Positions 25,687 through 33,923 of a stretch of DNA of 38,647 bases are shown here, piece after piece. The DNA comes from Corynebacterium sp. Lineage in GTDB: Bacteria; Actinomycetota; Actinomycetes; Mycobacteriales; Mycobacteriaceae. The notes beneath the pieces are model-generated. The model saw only the letters and a list, made by a program, of their open reading frames with translations. It was not told the DNA's origin and searched no databases. The stretch spans positions 1 through 38,647 of the forward strand of contig NZ_JAUMTY010000020.1 in assembly GCF_030530965.1 (NCBI RefSeq), given 5' to 3'. Each line of letters opens with the position of its first letter. The first letter of the stretch is position 1. Made by a program: the position numbers and the translations under genes.

Positions 25687-26499
25687 ATGAGTGCTCGACG
25701 TCGTATGGCTTTATCCCCTTCCCGGGCAGGAGATTACCGGCAGTGCCCTCTTCTGTACCGGTATCGTGCCATTGATCGGCTTCCTGAGCCGAAGACGATT
25801 GCGCAGGTCAAGGGGACTTTAGTGCACGCCGTGCTAGAGAACATGTACGGCCAACCACGTCCAGAGCGTACGTACCCCAAAGCCACCAAAATGCTCAAAC
25901 CACAGTGGGCGCACATGGTTGAGAAAGATCCGGAACTGCGGGAGCTTGTTCCTGAAGACAAGCTCCTCCCCTTCTTGGTCGAATGCCGGTCCCTCTTGAA
26001 GGGGTACTTCGCCATGGAAAATCCCGAAAACTTCGACGCTGACGAGTGCGAAATGTTGGTGGACACCACGCTTCCTAATGGCGTTCCCGTGCGAGGGTTC
26101 ATTGACCGTGTCGACGTCGCTCCGACGGGAGAAATCCGCGTCGTCGATTACAAAACTGGCAAGAAACCTATACCGCGTTTTAGCCAGCAAGCCGTGTTCC
26201 AAATGCGGTTTTATGCGCTCGTGTACTGGCGTTTATTCAATATCATCCCGACGCAACTGCGCCTCATGTACCTCAAGGTGATGGATTCGATGTACCTGGC
26301 TCCCTCCCAAGTCGAGCTGGAGTACTTCGAACGGGACGTTGGCGACCTGTGGTCAAAGATCACCCGCGATGGCAAGACTGGCCGGTTTCTGCCTAAAGAA
26401 TCCAAACTGTGCGATTGGTGCTCTTTTCAGTCTCTTTGTCCCGCCAAAGGCGGAACGGAACTGCCCTATCCGGGGTGGCCTGACGACGCGCGGAACTAG
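25687..26499 (+). CDS. RecB-family PD-(D/E)XK nuclease with Fe-S cluster cysteines
   Basis: A 270-residue protein of the RecB-like/PDDEXK_1 group, related to Cas4, AddB C-terminal domains and M. tuberculosis Rv2119. The nuclease core shows GTLVHAVLE (conserved His), GFIDRVDV and VVDYKTGKKP (Asp and Lys of the catalytic triad) and QMRFYALVYW (QxxxY motif). Four cysteines, C20 in YRQCPLLYRYR and C242, C245, C251 in CDWCSFQSLC, give the C-n-CxxC-x5-C spacing that binds a 4Fe-4S cluster in Cas4 and AddB. It stands alone, without a helicase partner or CRISPR genes, so its DNA-repair role is inferred. The ATG at 25687 is preferred over an upstream GTG at 25651. Confidence 0.9.
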   Translation: MSARRRMALSPSRAGDYRQCPLLYRYRAIDRLPEPKTIAQVKGTLVHAVLENMYGQPRPERTYPKATKMLKPQWAHMVEKDPELRELVPEDKLLPFLVECRSLLKGYFAMENPENFDADECEMLVDTTLPNGVPVRGFIDRVDVAPTGEIRVVDYKTGKKPIPRFSQQAVFQMRFYALVYWRLFNIIPTQLRLMYLKVMDSMYLAPSQVELEYFERDVGDLWSKITRDGKTGRFLPKESKLCDWCSFQSLCPAKGGTELPYPGWPDDARN

Positions 26500-26552
26500 C
26501 ATCCCGCGGTGTGCATACGTCCGCCCGACCACTGAGCCACATATGTGGGTTT
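26500..26552. other. Convergent nuclease-hisG gap with a 12-base palindrome
   Basis: The 53-base gap between convergent genes contains the perfect palindrome CCACATATGTGG (26537-26548). It could fold as a four-pair stem with an ATAT loop, which is too weak for an ordinary terminator on its own. It may instead be a protein site or chance. Confidence 0.3.
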
Positions 26553-27407
26553 CTACCGAGTAAGGCGGGCAATACGAATATCCGTTGCCAAAATTGCTTC
26601 AGCGCCCAATGCAGATAACCGGTCCATAAGCTGGTTAGCGTCCTTGCGCGGAGCCATCGCGCGGACAGCGACCCAGTCGTCGTCGGCAAGTGGTGAAACG
26701 GTGGGCGCAGATAAGCCAGGTGTGAGCTTGGTAGCCTCAGCCAGGAGCGACTTCGGGCAGTTGTAATCAATCATGAGGTAATTCTTGGCGTGCAGAATGC
26801 CCTCAATCCGTCGCAATAGGATCTGGTGTTCATCGGTGACGGGTTGATTGTGCCGGCCGACAATGATCGCCTCGGACGTGCAAATCACGTCCCCGAACGG
26901 CGACAACCCCTGTTGGCGCAACGTCCGTCCCGTCGAGACAACGTCCGCGATGATGTCAGCTACGCCGAGACGAATAGAAATCTCAACTGCCCCATCCAAC
27001 CGAATAACGTCGGCCTGGATGCCTCGCTTTGCGAGGTCAGCACTGACCAAATGTGGGTAACTCGTCGCGATGCGCTTTCCCTCAATCTTGTTGAGATTCC
27101 ACTCCTCATTCTCGGGGGCCGCATAGCGGAAGGTCGATGCACCGAAACCGAGTGCGAGGAGTTCATCCACCCCGTTCGCAGCAGAATCCGCAGCTAAGTC
27201 GCGGCCGGTTATTCCCAGGTCAAGGTGACCTTTGGCGACGTAGATGGCGATATCTTTGGGGCGGAGGAAGAAAAACTCCACGTCATTTTGTTCGTCCCAT
27301 GACGTGAGGTCTTTGGAGTCTCGGCGCATCCGGTAGCCCGCCTCCTCCAAAATGTGGGTAGCAGTCTGAGACAGAGAACCCTTGTTGGGAACGGCGACGC
27401 GAAGCAT
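26553..27407 (-). CDS. hisG: ATP phosphoribosyltransferase HisG (long form)
   Basis: HisG condenses ATP with PRPP in the first step of histidine synthesis. At 284 residues it is the long form with a C-terminal ACT-like regulatory domain, so feedback inhibition by histidine is expected and no HisZ is needed. Visible are VAVPNKGSLSQTA at the N-terminus, GITGRDLAADSA, RIATSYPHLV, the PRPP-binding DGAVEISIRLGVADIIADVVSTGRTLRQQGL region and the C-terminal APTVSPLADDDWVAVRAMAPR. The ATG has AGGAG nine bases upstream. It is downstream of hisE in the same direction; the other his genes are elsewhere, as usual in corynebacteria. Confidence 0.96.
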   Translation of the reverse strand: MLRVAVPNKGSLSQTATHILEEAGYRMRRDSKDLTSWDEQNDVEFFFLRPKDIAIYVAKGHLDLGITGRDLAADSAANGVDELLALGFGASTFRYAAPENEEWNLNKIEGKRIATSYPHLVSADLAKRGIQADVIRLDGAVEISIRLGVADIIADVVSTGRTLRQQGLSPFGDVICTSEAIIVGRHNQPVTDEHQILLRRIEGILHAKNYLMIDYNCPKSLLAEATKLTPGLSAPTVSPLADDDWVAVRAMAPRKDANQLMDRLSALGAEAILATDIRIARLTR

Positions 27408-27497
27408 GGAATAAAACTCCTGAAGGCAAGAAAGAGAAGGTGGACAATGGGGCGAACCGGGGTCGCTGTGGTTGCTGAATAGCTGTACGTAGAAGGA

Positions 27498-27770
27498 CTA
27501 CAGATACCGGTAAATATCGTCCAAGGACAGACCACGTTTAACAGCGACAACCTGTAGCCAATAGAGCAATTGGCTGATTTCTTCGGACAGTTCTTCGTCT
27601 GACTGATATTCAGCGGCTAACCATACTTCGCCGGCTTCCTCGACAACTTTCTTCCCAAGGAAGTGGAGGCCCTTGTCCAGGGCTTCGACAGTTCCTGAGT
27701 CTTCGGGGCGCTGTTGTGCGCGGTCGGTGATTTCAGCGAAAAGCTCATCAAAATTCTTCACAGTCGTCAT
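27498..27770 (-). CDS. hisE: Phosphoribosyl-ATP pyrophosphatase HisE
   Basis: HisE hydrolyses phosphoribosyl-ATP to phosphoribosyl-AMP, the second step of histidine synthesis. From the ATG at 27770 it has 90 residues, the normal size, beginning MTTVKNFDELFAEI. The all-alpha MazG-like fold shows KVVEEAGEVWLAA and SEEISQLLYWLQV, with the acidic residues that bind magnesium. An upstream in-frame start at 27818 would run into the HAD gene and is unlikely. The gene is 90 bases before hisG and 32 after the HAD gene. Confidence 0.94.
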   Translation of the reverse strand: MTTVKNFDELFAEITDRAQQRPEDSGTVEALDKGLHFLGKKVVEEAGEVWLAAEYQSDEELSEEISQLLYWLQVVAVKRGLSLDDIYRYL

Positions 27771-27802
27771 TCTTTCATATGCTCGTCGTGGCGTATGCAC
27801 AT

Positions 27803-28492
27803 CTAGAGTTCGTTCCATAGTTCGCGGAAATCGTCAATCCTCCACGGATGCCCATCGCGGGGAGCAAAACTGGTCACTCCGCGTAGTTCGTGGAGGGTTT
27901 TTATCCCCTCGGGCAGCTCTAAACCTGGCTCCACCGGAACACCGAGGACACGGCATCCTGCCGCACGAGCTGCAGACATTCCCGTGGGTGAGTCTTCTAT
28001 GACGAGGACGTCGTCGGGATTGACGTCCATCAGGTCGCATGCTCGCGCGTATCCGTCGGGATAGGGCTTTCCGCGAGGGACTTCGTCCCCGGCTACTGAT
28101 GTTGCGAAAAACTCGTCGCCGATAACGGGTAAACAGTGGTCGACCAATGCGCGGGCCGTATTGGTGACTAGTGCCTGGGGGATACCTGCGTCGTGAATAT
28201 CGTGTAAGAGCGCGGGAAAACCGGGCCGAAAGTCGAATCCCTCGGAAAGAATCTCGCCCATTCGCGCAAAAAACCACGTTTTCCAGGTGTCAATGAGCGC
28301 CGGATTCGGGGTCTGTCCGGCGAATTCCAGGCACGTTGAAATGGTGTGTTCTGCAGTTCCGCCGACGGTGACCGCTCGTTGTTCGGGTGTGAGGTCTACT
28401 CCCATCAACGTGGCCATCTCGTAGGTGGCTATCCCCCATCGCGGTTCAGTATCGACGAGGGTTCCATCCATGTCCCAAGCAATCGCACGCAT
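27803..28492 (-). CDS. HAD-superfamily hydrolase (beta-phosphoglucomutase-like)
   Basis: A 229-residue haloacid-dehalogenase-type phosphatase. Motif I is DMDGTLVDTE with the nucleophile and acid aspartates, motif II is the Thr in LVTNTA, motif III the Lys in PRGKPYPDGY, and motif IV is VIEDSPTG. A helical cap follows motif I, as in subfamily I phosphatases such as phosphoglucomutase or phosphoglycolate phosphatase. The substrate cannot be deduced. The same metH-HAD-hisE-hisG order is known from C. glutamicum. The ATG at 28492 (MRAIAWDMDG) is chosen over a longer frame starting at 28540. Confidence 0.9.
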   Translation of the reverse strand: MRAIAWDMDGTLVDTEPRWGIATYEMATLMGVDLTPEQRAVTVGGTAEHTISTCLEFAGQTPNPALIDTWKTWFFARMGEILSEGFDFRPGFPALLHDIHDAGIPQALVTNTARALVDHCLPVIGDEFFATSVAGDEVPRGKPYPDGYARACDLMDVNPDDVLVIEDSPTGMSAARAAGCRVLGVPVEPGLELPEGIKTLHELRGVTSFAPRDGHPWRIDDFRELWNEL

Positions 28493-28590
28493 GCAACACA
28501 GTGTACGGAGTGGCACTGCACCACAGCGCGAGGAGTTCATGAAGTGGCGCGTCGTGTGGCATTCACGATGGTCACGGTCACGGCAACGAA

Positions 28591-31500
28591 TTAGACATTG
28601 AAATACTTTGCCTCCGGGTGATAGAGCACGAATGCATCAGTTGATTGCTCAGGGTGCAATTGCAGCTCCTCAGACAACTCAACACCAATCCGCTCAGGAC
28701 GCAAAAGGTCCACCAACGCCCGGCGCGATTCCAAGTCGGGGCATGACCCGTAGCCGAAGGAGTAGCGTGCTCCTCGGTATTTGAGGTCGAAGAATGCCCG
28801 GTCTTCGGTGCCATCGTCGTCGCCGGCGTGGGTTCCGTCGGCAAAGGCGAGTTCGGCTCGGACACGGGAGTGCCAGTATTCGGCCAGGGCTTCGGTGAGT
28901 TGAACGCCGATGCCGTGGAGCTCGAGGTATTCGCGGTAGTGGTTGTCTTTGAACAGGACGTTGGCTTTGTCCGCGATGGGTTGCCCCATGGTGACGAGCT
29001 GAAGTGGGAAGACGTCGGTGTGCCCGGTGCGTTGTGCTTCGTCGCGTGAGCGGATGAAGTCTGCGATGCAGAGGAACCGTCCCCGTTGTTGGCGTGGGAA
29101 CTCGAATGATGTTACGGGTTCTGCCGCGGGATCTGGTTCTTCTGCCTCGTTGGGCACGGGCAGGATGTGTACGGTGTTGCCTTCTGAGACGGCCGGGAAG
29201 TAGCCGTAGACGACGGCAGAGTGGTTGAGGATTCCTTCTGCTTTGAGGTCGTTGATCCATGCTCTGAGCCGTGGGCGTCCTTCGGTTTCGACGAGTTCGT
29301 CGTAGGAGGGGCCGTCGCCGCCGCGTGTTCCGCGTAGTCCCCATTGGCCCATGAAGAGGGCGCGTTCGTCGAGGCAGGTGAGATAGTCTCTGACGGGGAG
29401 GCCTTTGACTATCCGTGTGCCCCAGAATGGTGGGGTTGCGATGGGGGTATCGGTGGCGACGTCGGAGCGATCAGGGATGACCGCCGGGGCGCTTTCTGCT
29501 TTTCGCTTGGCCGCGATTTTCCGTGAGCGTTCGTGCCTGGCTTTCCTTTCTTCTTTCTTCTTTTGTGCGCGGGTGGCGGCGGCAATTTGTTCCTCGGTGA
29601 GTTCGCGCTGTGAGCCGCGCTTCATGGACATGATCTGATCCATCAAGTTCAGGCCTTCGAAGGCGTCGCGCGCATAGTGGACATCGCCCTGGTAGAGCTC
29701 GTCGAGGTCATTTTCGACGTAAGTGCGTGTCAGCGCTGCTCCGCCGAGGAGGACGGGGTAGTTGGCGGCGCCTGCCGAGTTCATCTCGATGAGGTTGTCT
29801 TTCATGACGACCGTCGACTTCACCAGGAGTCCGGACATGCCGATGACGTCAGCCTGGTGCTCGGATGCTGCGTGGAGAATGTTGGAAATGGGTTGTTTGA
29901 TGCCCAGGTTAACCACGTCGTAGCCGTTGTTGGACAAGATAATGTCCACGAGGTTTTTCCCGATATCGTGGACGTCTCCTTTGACCGTGGCCAGGACGAT
30001 TTTGCCCTTGGAGGCGGAGTCGTCAGTAGCCTCCATGAACTGTTCAAGGTGGGATACGGCGGCTTTCATCGTTTCAGCCGATTGCAGCACGAAGGGAAGC
30101 TGCATCTGCCCTGAACCGAAGAGGTCGCCCACAACTTTCATCCCAGCGAGGAGGTCTTGGTTAATGATCTCGAGGGGGTCTTTCTCATCGCGGGCGAGAT
30201 CGAGATCAGCTTCAAGTCCGTTCTTTTCGCCATCAATGATGCGCTGTGCCAGCCGCTTAAAGAGCGGGAGCGCCTGCAGGGCTTCTGCCCGTGCGTCCTT
30301 GGCGTCGGCGGCGGACACGCCTTCGAATAACTCCATAAAGGTTTGCAGCGGATCGTAATCTTCGTCGGCTGTTCCGCCTCGTCCTTCCGTTCCGCGCCGG
30401 TCATAGACCATGTCCAGGGCGACGTCGCGTTGATCGTCGTCAATACGGTTCATCGGGACGATCTTGCTGGAGTGAGCAATGGCCGTATCCAGTCCGGCCT
30501 CGATACATTCATTCAGAAAGACCGAATTCAGGACTTGGCGGGCGGCCGGATTAAGGCCGAACGAAATATTCGAAAGTCCCAGCGTGGTGTGGATGTCGGG
30601 GTGACGCGAGGTGATTTCGCGAATGGCGTTGATCGTTTCGATACCATCGCGCCGGGTTTCTACCTGCCCGGTCGAAATCGGGAACGTCAGGCAATCGACA
30701 ATGATGTCGCTTTCGCGAAGCCCCCAGCGCGTGGTGATGTCCGCAATAAGGCGTTCAGCGATCTCGACTTTCTTCTCCGCTGTCCGCGCCTGCCCCTCTT
30801 CGTCAATAGTGAGAGCCACGACCGCCGCGCCATGCTTCTTGACCAGCGACATAATCCGGTCATAGCGCGACCCCGGGGCGTCACCGTCCTCAAAATTCAC
30901 CGAGTTGACCGCGCAGCGGCCACCAAGGTGCTCAAGGCCCACGCGGATAACGTCGGGCTCCGTCGAGTCCAACATGATCGGAAGCGTCGAGTTCGTCGCC
31001 AAACGGCTCGCAAGCTCGGCCATGTCTTGGGTGCCGTCACGGCCCACATAGTCGACGCACAGATCAATCATGTGGGCGCCGTCGCGAGTCTGGGCCTTCG
31101 CGATATCCAAACACTTATTCCAGTCGCCCTCGAGCATCGCCGTGCGGAAAGCCTTGGAACCATTGGAGTTCGTCCGCTCACCAATCATGGTGATCCCCGT
31201 GTCCTGAGTCAGCGGCACCGTTGAATACAGGGATGAGACATTATCGTCGAAATCGTGGTGGCGCGCCGGGCGTGTGACGGCGGGAGACTCCGAGGCGTCT
31301 TCATCTGAGTCCGGCGAACCGATCACGGCGTCGCGAACTGCGGTTATGTGTTCGGGGGTTGTCCCACAGCAGCCGCCGACCATGGAGAGCCCATAATCCC
31401 GCACGAAGTGGACACTTGCTGCGGCAAGTTCGTCGGGAGTTAACGGATAGACCGCCCCGTTGGCGCCGAGCTCCGGCAAGCCAGCGTTCGGCATGACTGA

Positions 31501-32274
31501 TACCGGCATGGGGGCATGAGCGGATAAGTACCGCAGGTGTTCGTTCATCTCGTCGGGGCCGGTTGCGCAGTTCATCCCGATGACGTCAATGCCCAGGCGT
31601 TCCAGGGCGGTGAGAGCTGCGCCGATTTCTGACCCCAGCAGCATTGTGCCGGTGGTTTCTACCGTCACGTGGCACATGATCGGTAAGGTTGTCCCACAAT
31701 CGTCGAAAGCTTGCTGGACGCCGTGTACTGCGGCTTTGACTTGCAACAGGTCTTGTGCGGTCTCGATCAGGATGGCATCCGCTCCACCCCGGACTAATCC
31801 GCGGGCTGCTTCCGTGTATGCATCGCGAAGGTCTGAGAACGGAGCATGGCCGAGTGTCGGAAGCTTTGTTCCCGGACCTAATGATCCAAGGACGAAACGT
31901 CTCATGCCTTCGCGCCCCGGCCCCATGTCATCAGCAACCGATCGAGCGATCTGGGCGCCTGCGTAGGCAATCTCTTCGATGCGATCTTCAATGCCGTAAT
32001 CGGCAAAGTTGGGGAGGTTGCAGCCGAAGGTATTTGTTTCGACGGCATCGGCCCCCGCCTCAAAGTATCGGCGGTGAATGTCGGCCAAGATATCGGGGCG
32101 GGTGATGTTGAGAATTTCGTTGCATCCCTCGAGCCCGTGGAAATCTGCATCTAAGTCAAGGTCAATGGCTTGAAGTTGCGTCCCCATGGCTCCGTCACCG
32201 ATCAGTACCCGGTCATGGAGGGCCTGGAGAAACTCGGATTTCGTAGGATTCAAAGGTTGACGCTCATCATTCAC
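28591..32274 (-). CDS. metH: Cobalamin-dependent methionine synthase MetH
   Basis: MetH transfers the methyl group of methyltetrahydrofolate to homocysteine through methylcobalamin. All four modules are present in about 1227 residues. The homocysteine domain has zinc cysteines in GMNCATG (near 234) and GGCCGTT (near 298). The folate domain begins at GERTNSNGSKAF (near 362). The cobalamin domain carries the cobalt ligand in DVHDIGKN (near 764), then GMSGLLVKS and LLGGAALTR. The C-terminal activation domain ends with YSFGYGSCPDLE and the KYFNV terminus. The GTG at 32274 is preferred; a TTG at 32313 would add 13 residues. The stretch 28690-29600 has a base composition unlike the 5' half. MetH is the consumer of the B12 made by the cob genes in this window. 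Confidence 0.96.
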   Translation of the reverse strand: MNDERQPLNPTKSEFLQALHDRVLIGDGAMGTQLQAIDLDLDADFHGLEGCNEILNITRPDILADIHRRYFEAGADAVETNTFGCNLPNFADYGIEDRIEEIAYAGAQIARSVADDMGPGREGMRRFVLGSLGPGTKLPTLGHAPFSDLRDAYTEAARGLVRGGADAILIETAQDLLQVKAAVHGVQQAFDDCGTTLPIMCHVTVETTGTMLLGSEIGAALTALERLGIDVIGMNCATGPDEMNEHLRYLSAHAPMPVSVMPNAGLPELGANGAVYPLTPDELAAASVHFVRDYGLSMVGGCCGTTPEHITAVRDAVIGSPDSDEDASESPAVTRPARHHDFDDNVSSLYSTVPLTQDTGITMIGERTNSNGSKAFRTAMLEGDWNKCLDIAKAQTRDGAHMIDLCVDYVGRDGTQDMAELASRLATNSTLPIMLDSTEPDVIRVGLEHLGGRCAVNSVNFEDGDAPGSRYDRIMSLVKKHGAAVVALTIDEEGQARTAEKKVEIAERLIADITTRWGLRESDIIVDCLTFPISTGQVETRRDGIETINAIREITSRHPDIHTTLGLSNISFGLNPAARQVLNSVFLNECIEAGLDTAIAHSSKIVPMNRIDDDQRDVALDMVYDRRGTEGRGGTADEDYDPLQTFMELFEGVSAADAKDARAEALQALPLFKRLAQRIIDGEKNGLEADLDLARDEKDPLEIINQDLLAGMKVVGDLFGSGQMQLPFVLQSAETMKAAVSHLEQFMEATDDSASKGKIVLATVKGDVHDIGKNLVDIILSNNGYDVVNLGIKQPISNILHAASEHQADVIGMSGLLVKSTVVMKDNLIEMNSAGAANYPVLLGGAALTRTYVENDLDELYQGDVHYARDAFEGLNLMDQIMSMKRGSQRELTEEQIAAATRAQKKKEERKARHERSRKIAAKRKAESAPAVIPDRSDVATDTPIATPPFWGTRIVKGLPVRDYLTCLDERALFMGQWGLRGTRGGDGPSYDELVETEGRPRLRAWINDLKAEGILNHSAVVYGYFPAVSEGNTVHILPVPNEAEEPDPAAEPVTSFEFPRQQRGRFLCIADFIRSRDEAQRTGHTDVFPLQLVTMGQPIADKANVLFKDNHYREYLELHGIGVQLTEALAEYWHSRVRAELAFADGTHAGDDDGTEDRAFFDLKYRGARYSFGYGSCPDLESRRALVDLLRPERIGVELSEELQLHPEQSTDAFVLYHPEAKYFNV

Positions 32275-32326
32275 AGATAGACAGCTTAGTCTACTATCGG
32301 GGTGCTCGACCAAATCCGTCGGTGAC

Positions 32327-33889
32327 CTAAAGTTTTAGCCCCAGTAGAGCATCAACACACCCGGCAACCAACGCCGCAGCGGGCGAGAGATGAGAATACA
32401 AAGTGGAAGGGTCGTCCCCACTCTGATGAGGGGCGGGCAACAGGTCTACCGTAAGCTCCCCCGACGCATGCGAGTGGGCCCCGCACCGCTGAGTACCCGC
32501 CGTTGCCGACGCGAGCTCCACAGACTTGGCATCCGCTTCGCTATCTTTCCCGTCGTCGAGAATCGTGATCTTCCCCTGAGCAACACTGAGCTTGTCATCC
32601 GTCGCTGGAGCCGCACAGGGAACGGGCACAGAGAGGGACTCATGGGCATTCTTCCCGTCAACACCGGGCAGATCCCAAATCTTTTCCTTGTCGACGATAC
32701 CGCCCGCCCATTCGTCGATGAGATCGACAGCAGCTGGCGTGTCCAAGTCGGTAGCGAGAGCCTGGCGAACGTCGTCGACTAACCGACGGGCTCGCGCCTC
32801 AGAATCAGCATCGTTGCGAGTATGAACAGTCTCGACGGCAGTGCGCCACAGAGCTAAACGTCGTGAAGCGGCAGCCAAAAGAGCATCCGACCAGTTGCGC
32901 TGATCACGATAATGCCCTGCGTAGAGGGCTAAACGAATGGACGACGGATCAGTTCCGGCATTGCACAACCTGGATACGAAGACAAGGTTGCCCAGCGACT
33001 TACTCATCTTGACGCCGCCGAGAGCGATAAGTCCGGTGTGCATGTAATGGTCAGCCATACGCTCCACGCCGCATGCCGCTTCTACGTGAGCGGCGGAGTA
33101 TTCATGGTGGGGGAAAATAAGGTCCTCTCCCCCGCCTTGGACATCAAAATGGCTGCCCAAATACCGCGCTGCGATAGCGGCGCACTCAATGTGCCACCCG
33201 GGCCGTCCGCGTCCAAAGGGCGAATCCCACGCTGGTTCACCGGGTCGCTCTGCCCGCCACAGCAGAGAATCTAACGGATCTCGCTTTCCCGGGCGGTCCG
33301 GATCGCCACCTCTCTCTGCGAAGAATTGCTCCATCGTGGCTTCGTCGTACCGCGACTCATAACCAAATTGCGGGGTCGCTGTTCGATCGGCATAGACATC
33401 CGGATACGTGGGATCGTCCACAACATAGGCAGACCCGTTGTCGAGCAACGTGCTCACCATGTCGATGACATCGGGAATGGCCTCAACTGCGCCGATATAT
33501 GACGTTGGCGGGATCACCCCAAGATTGGCCATATCCTGGCGGAACAGATCGGTTTGCTCCTCCCCCAATTCCTGCCAATCGACCCCGTCGCGTTGGGCTC
33601 GCTCGAACAGCGGATCGTCGACGTCGGTGACATTTTGCACGAAGTTCACGCGGTGGCCATTCGCCAATAACTGCCTATTCAAAACATCAAAGGTGACGTA
33701 CGTGGCAGCATGACCCAAGTGCGTCGAATCATAAGGGGTGATCCCGCAGACATACACCGTCGCCTCGTCGGCCGGTGTGAGAGGAGTGACTTCACGGGAT
33801 GCCGTATCCCACATGTGGAGAGGAATCGGTTGATCCTCCCCGACGACGGAACGGAAATCAGCAACAAGGGGTTTTTGCCACGACTGCAT
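32327..33889 (-). CDS. mshC: Mycothiol ligase MshC (cysteine:GlcN-Ins ligase) with large C-terminal insertion
   Basis: MshC joins cysteine to glucosaminyl-inositol with ATP, the third dedicated step of mycothiol synthesis. It resembles cysteinyl-tRNA synthetase: YVCGITPYDSTHLGHA at 46-61 (Cys48 zinc ligand, HIGH-like HLGH), WHIECAAIA at 232-240, PHHEYS at 260-265 and KMSKSLG at 294-300. MshC is distinguished by CGITPYD and by short length, near 410 residues. This protein has 520: residues about 403-500 form a Ser/Ala/Asp/Gly-rich insertion before the normal end LSPAAALVAGCVDALLGLKL. The reading frame is continuous and ends in the proper family C-terminus, so it is an insertion rather than a frameshift. 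Confidence 0.94.
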   Translation of the reverse strand: MQSWQKPLVADFRSVVGEDQPIPLHMWDTASREVTPLTPADEATVYVCGITPYDSTHLGHAATYVTFDVLNRQLLANGHRVNFVQNVTDVDDPLFERAQRDGVDWQELGEEQTDLFRQDMANLGVIPPTSYIGAVEAIPDVIDMVSTLLDNGSAYVVDDPTYPDVYADRTATPQFGYESRYDEATMEQFFAERGGDPDRPGKRDPLDSLLWRAERPGEPAWDSPFGRGRPGWHIECAAIAARYLGSHFDVQGGGEDLIFPHHEYSAAHVEAACGVERMADHYMHTGLIALGGVKMSKSLGNLVFVSRLCNAGTDPSSIRLALYAGHYRDQRNWSDALLAAASRRLALWRTAVETVHTRNDADSEARARRLVDDVRQALATDLDTPAAVDLIDEWAGGIVDKEKIWDLPGVDGKNAHESLSVPVPCAAPATDDKLSVAQGKITILDDGKDSEADAKSVELASATAGTQRCGAHSHASGELTVDLLPAPHQSGDDPSTLYSHLSPAAALVAGCVDALLGLKL

Positions 33890-33923
33890 GAGCCTAAGTC
33901 TACGGCCCTCCTGGCGATATGGC

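Noticed and set aside
28694..29344. 216-residue Arg-rich frame inside metH
   Set aside because: Out-of-frame shadow in a patch of skewed composition; metH is continuous there and contains the activation domain.
32390..32685. Frameshift or gene fusion in mshC
   Set aside because: The frame is continuous and returns to the genuine family C-terminus after the insertion, so a frameshift would not explain it.
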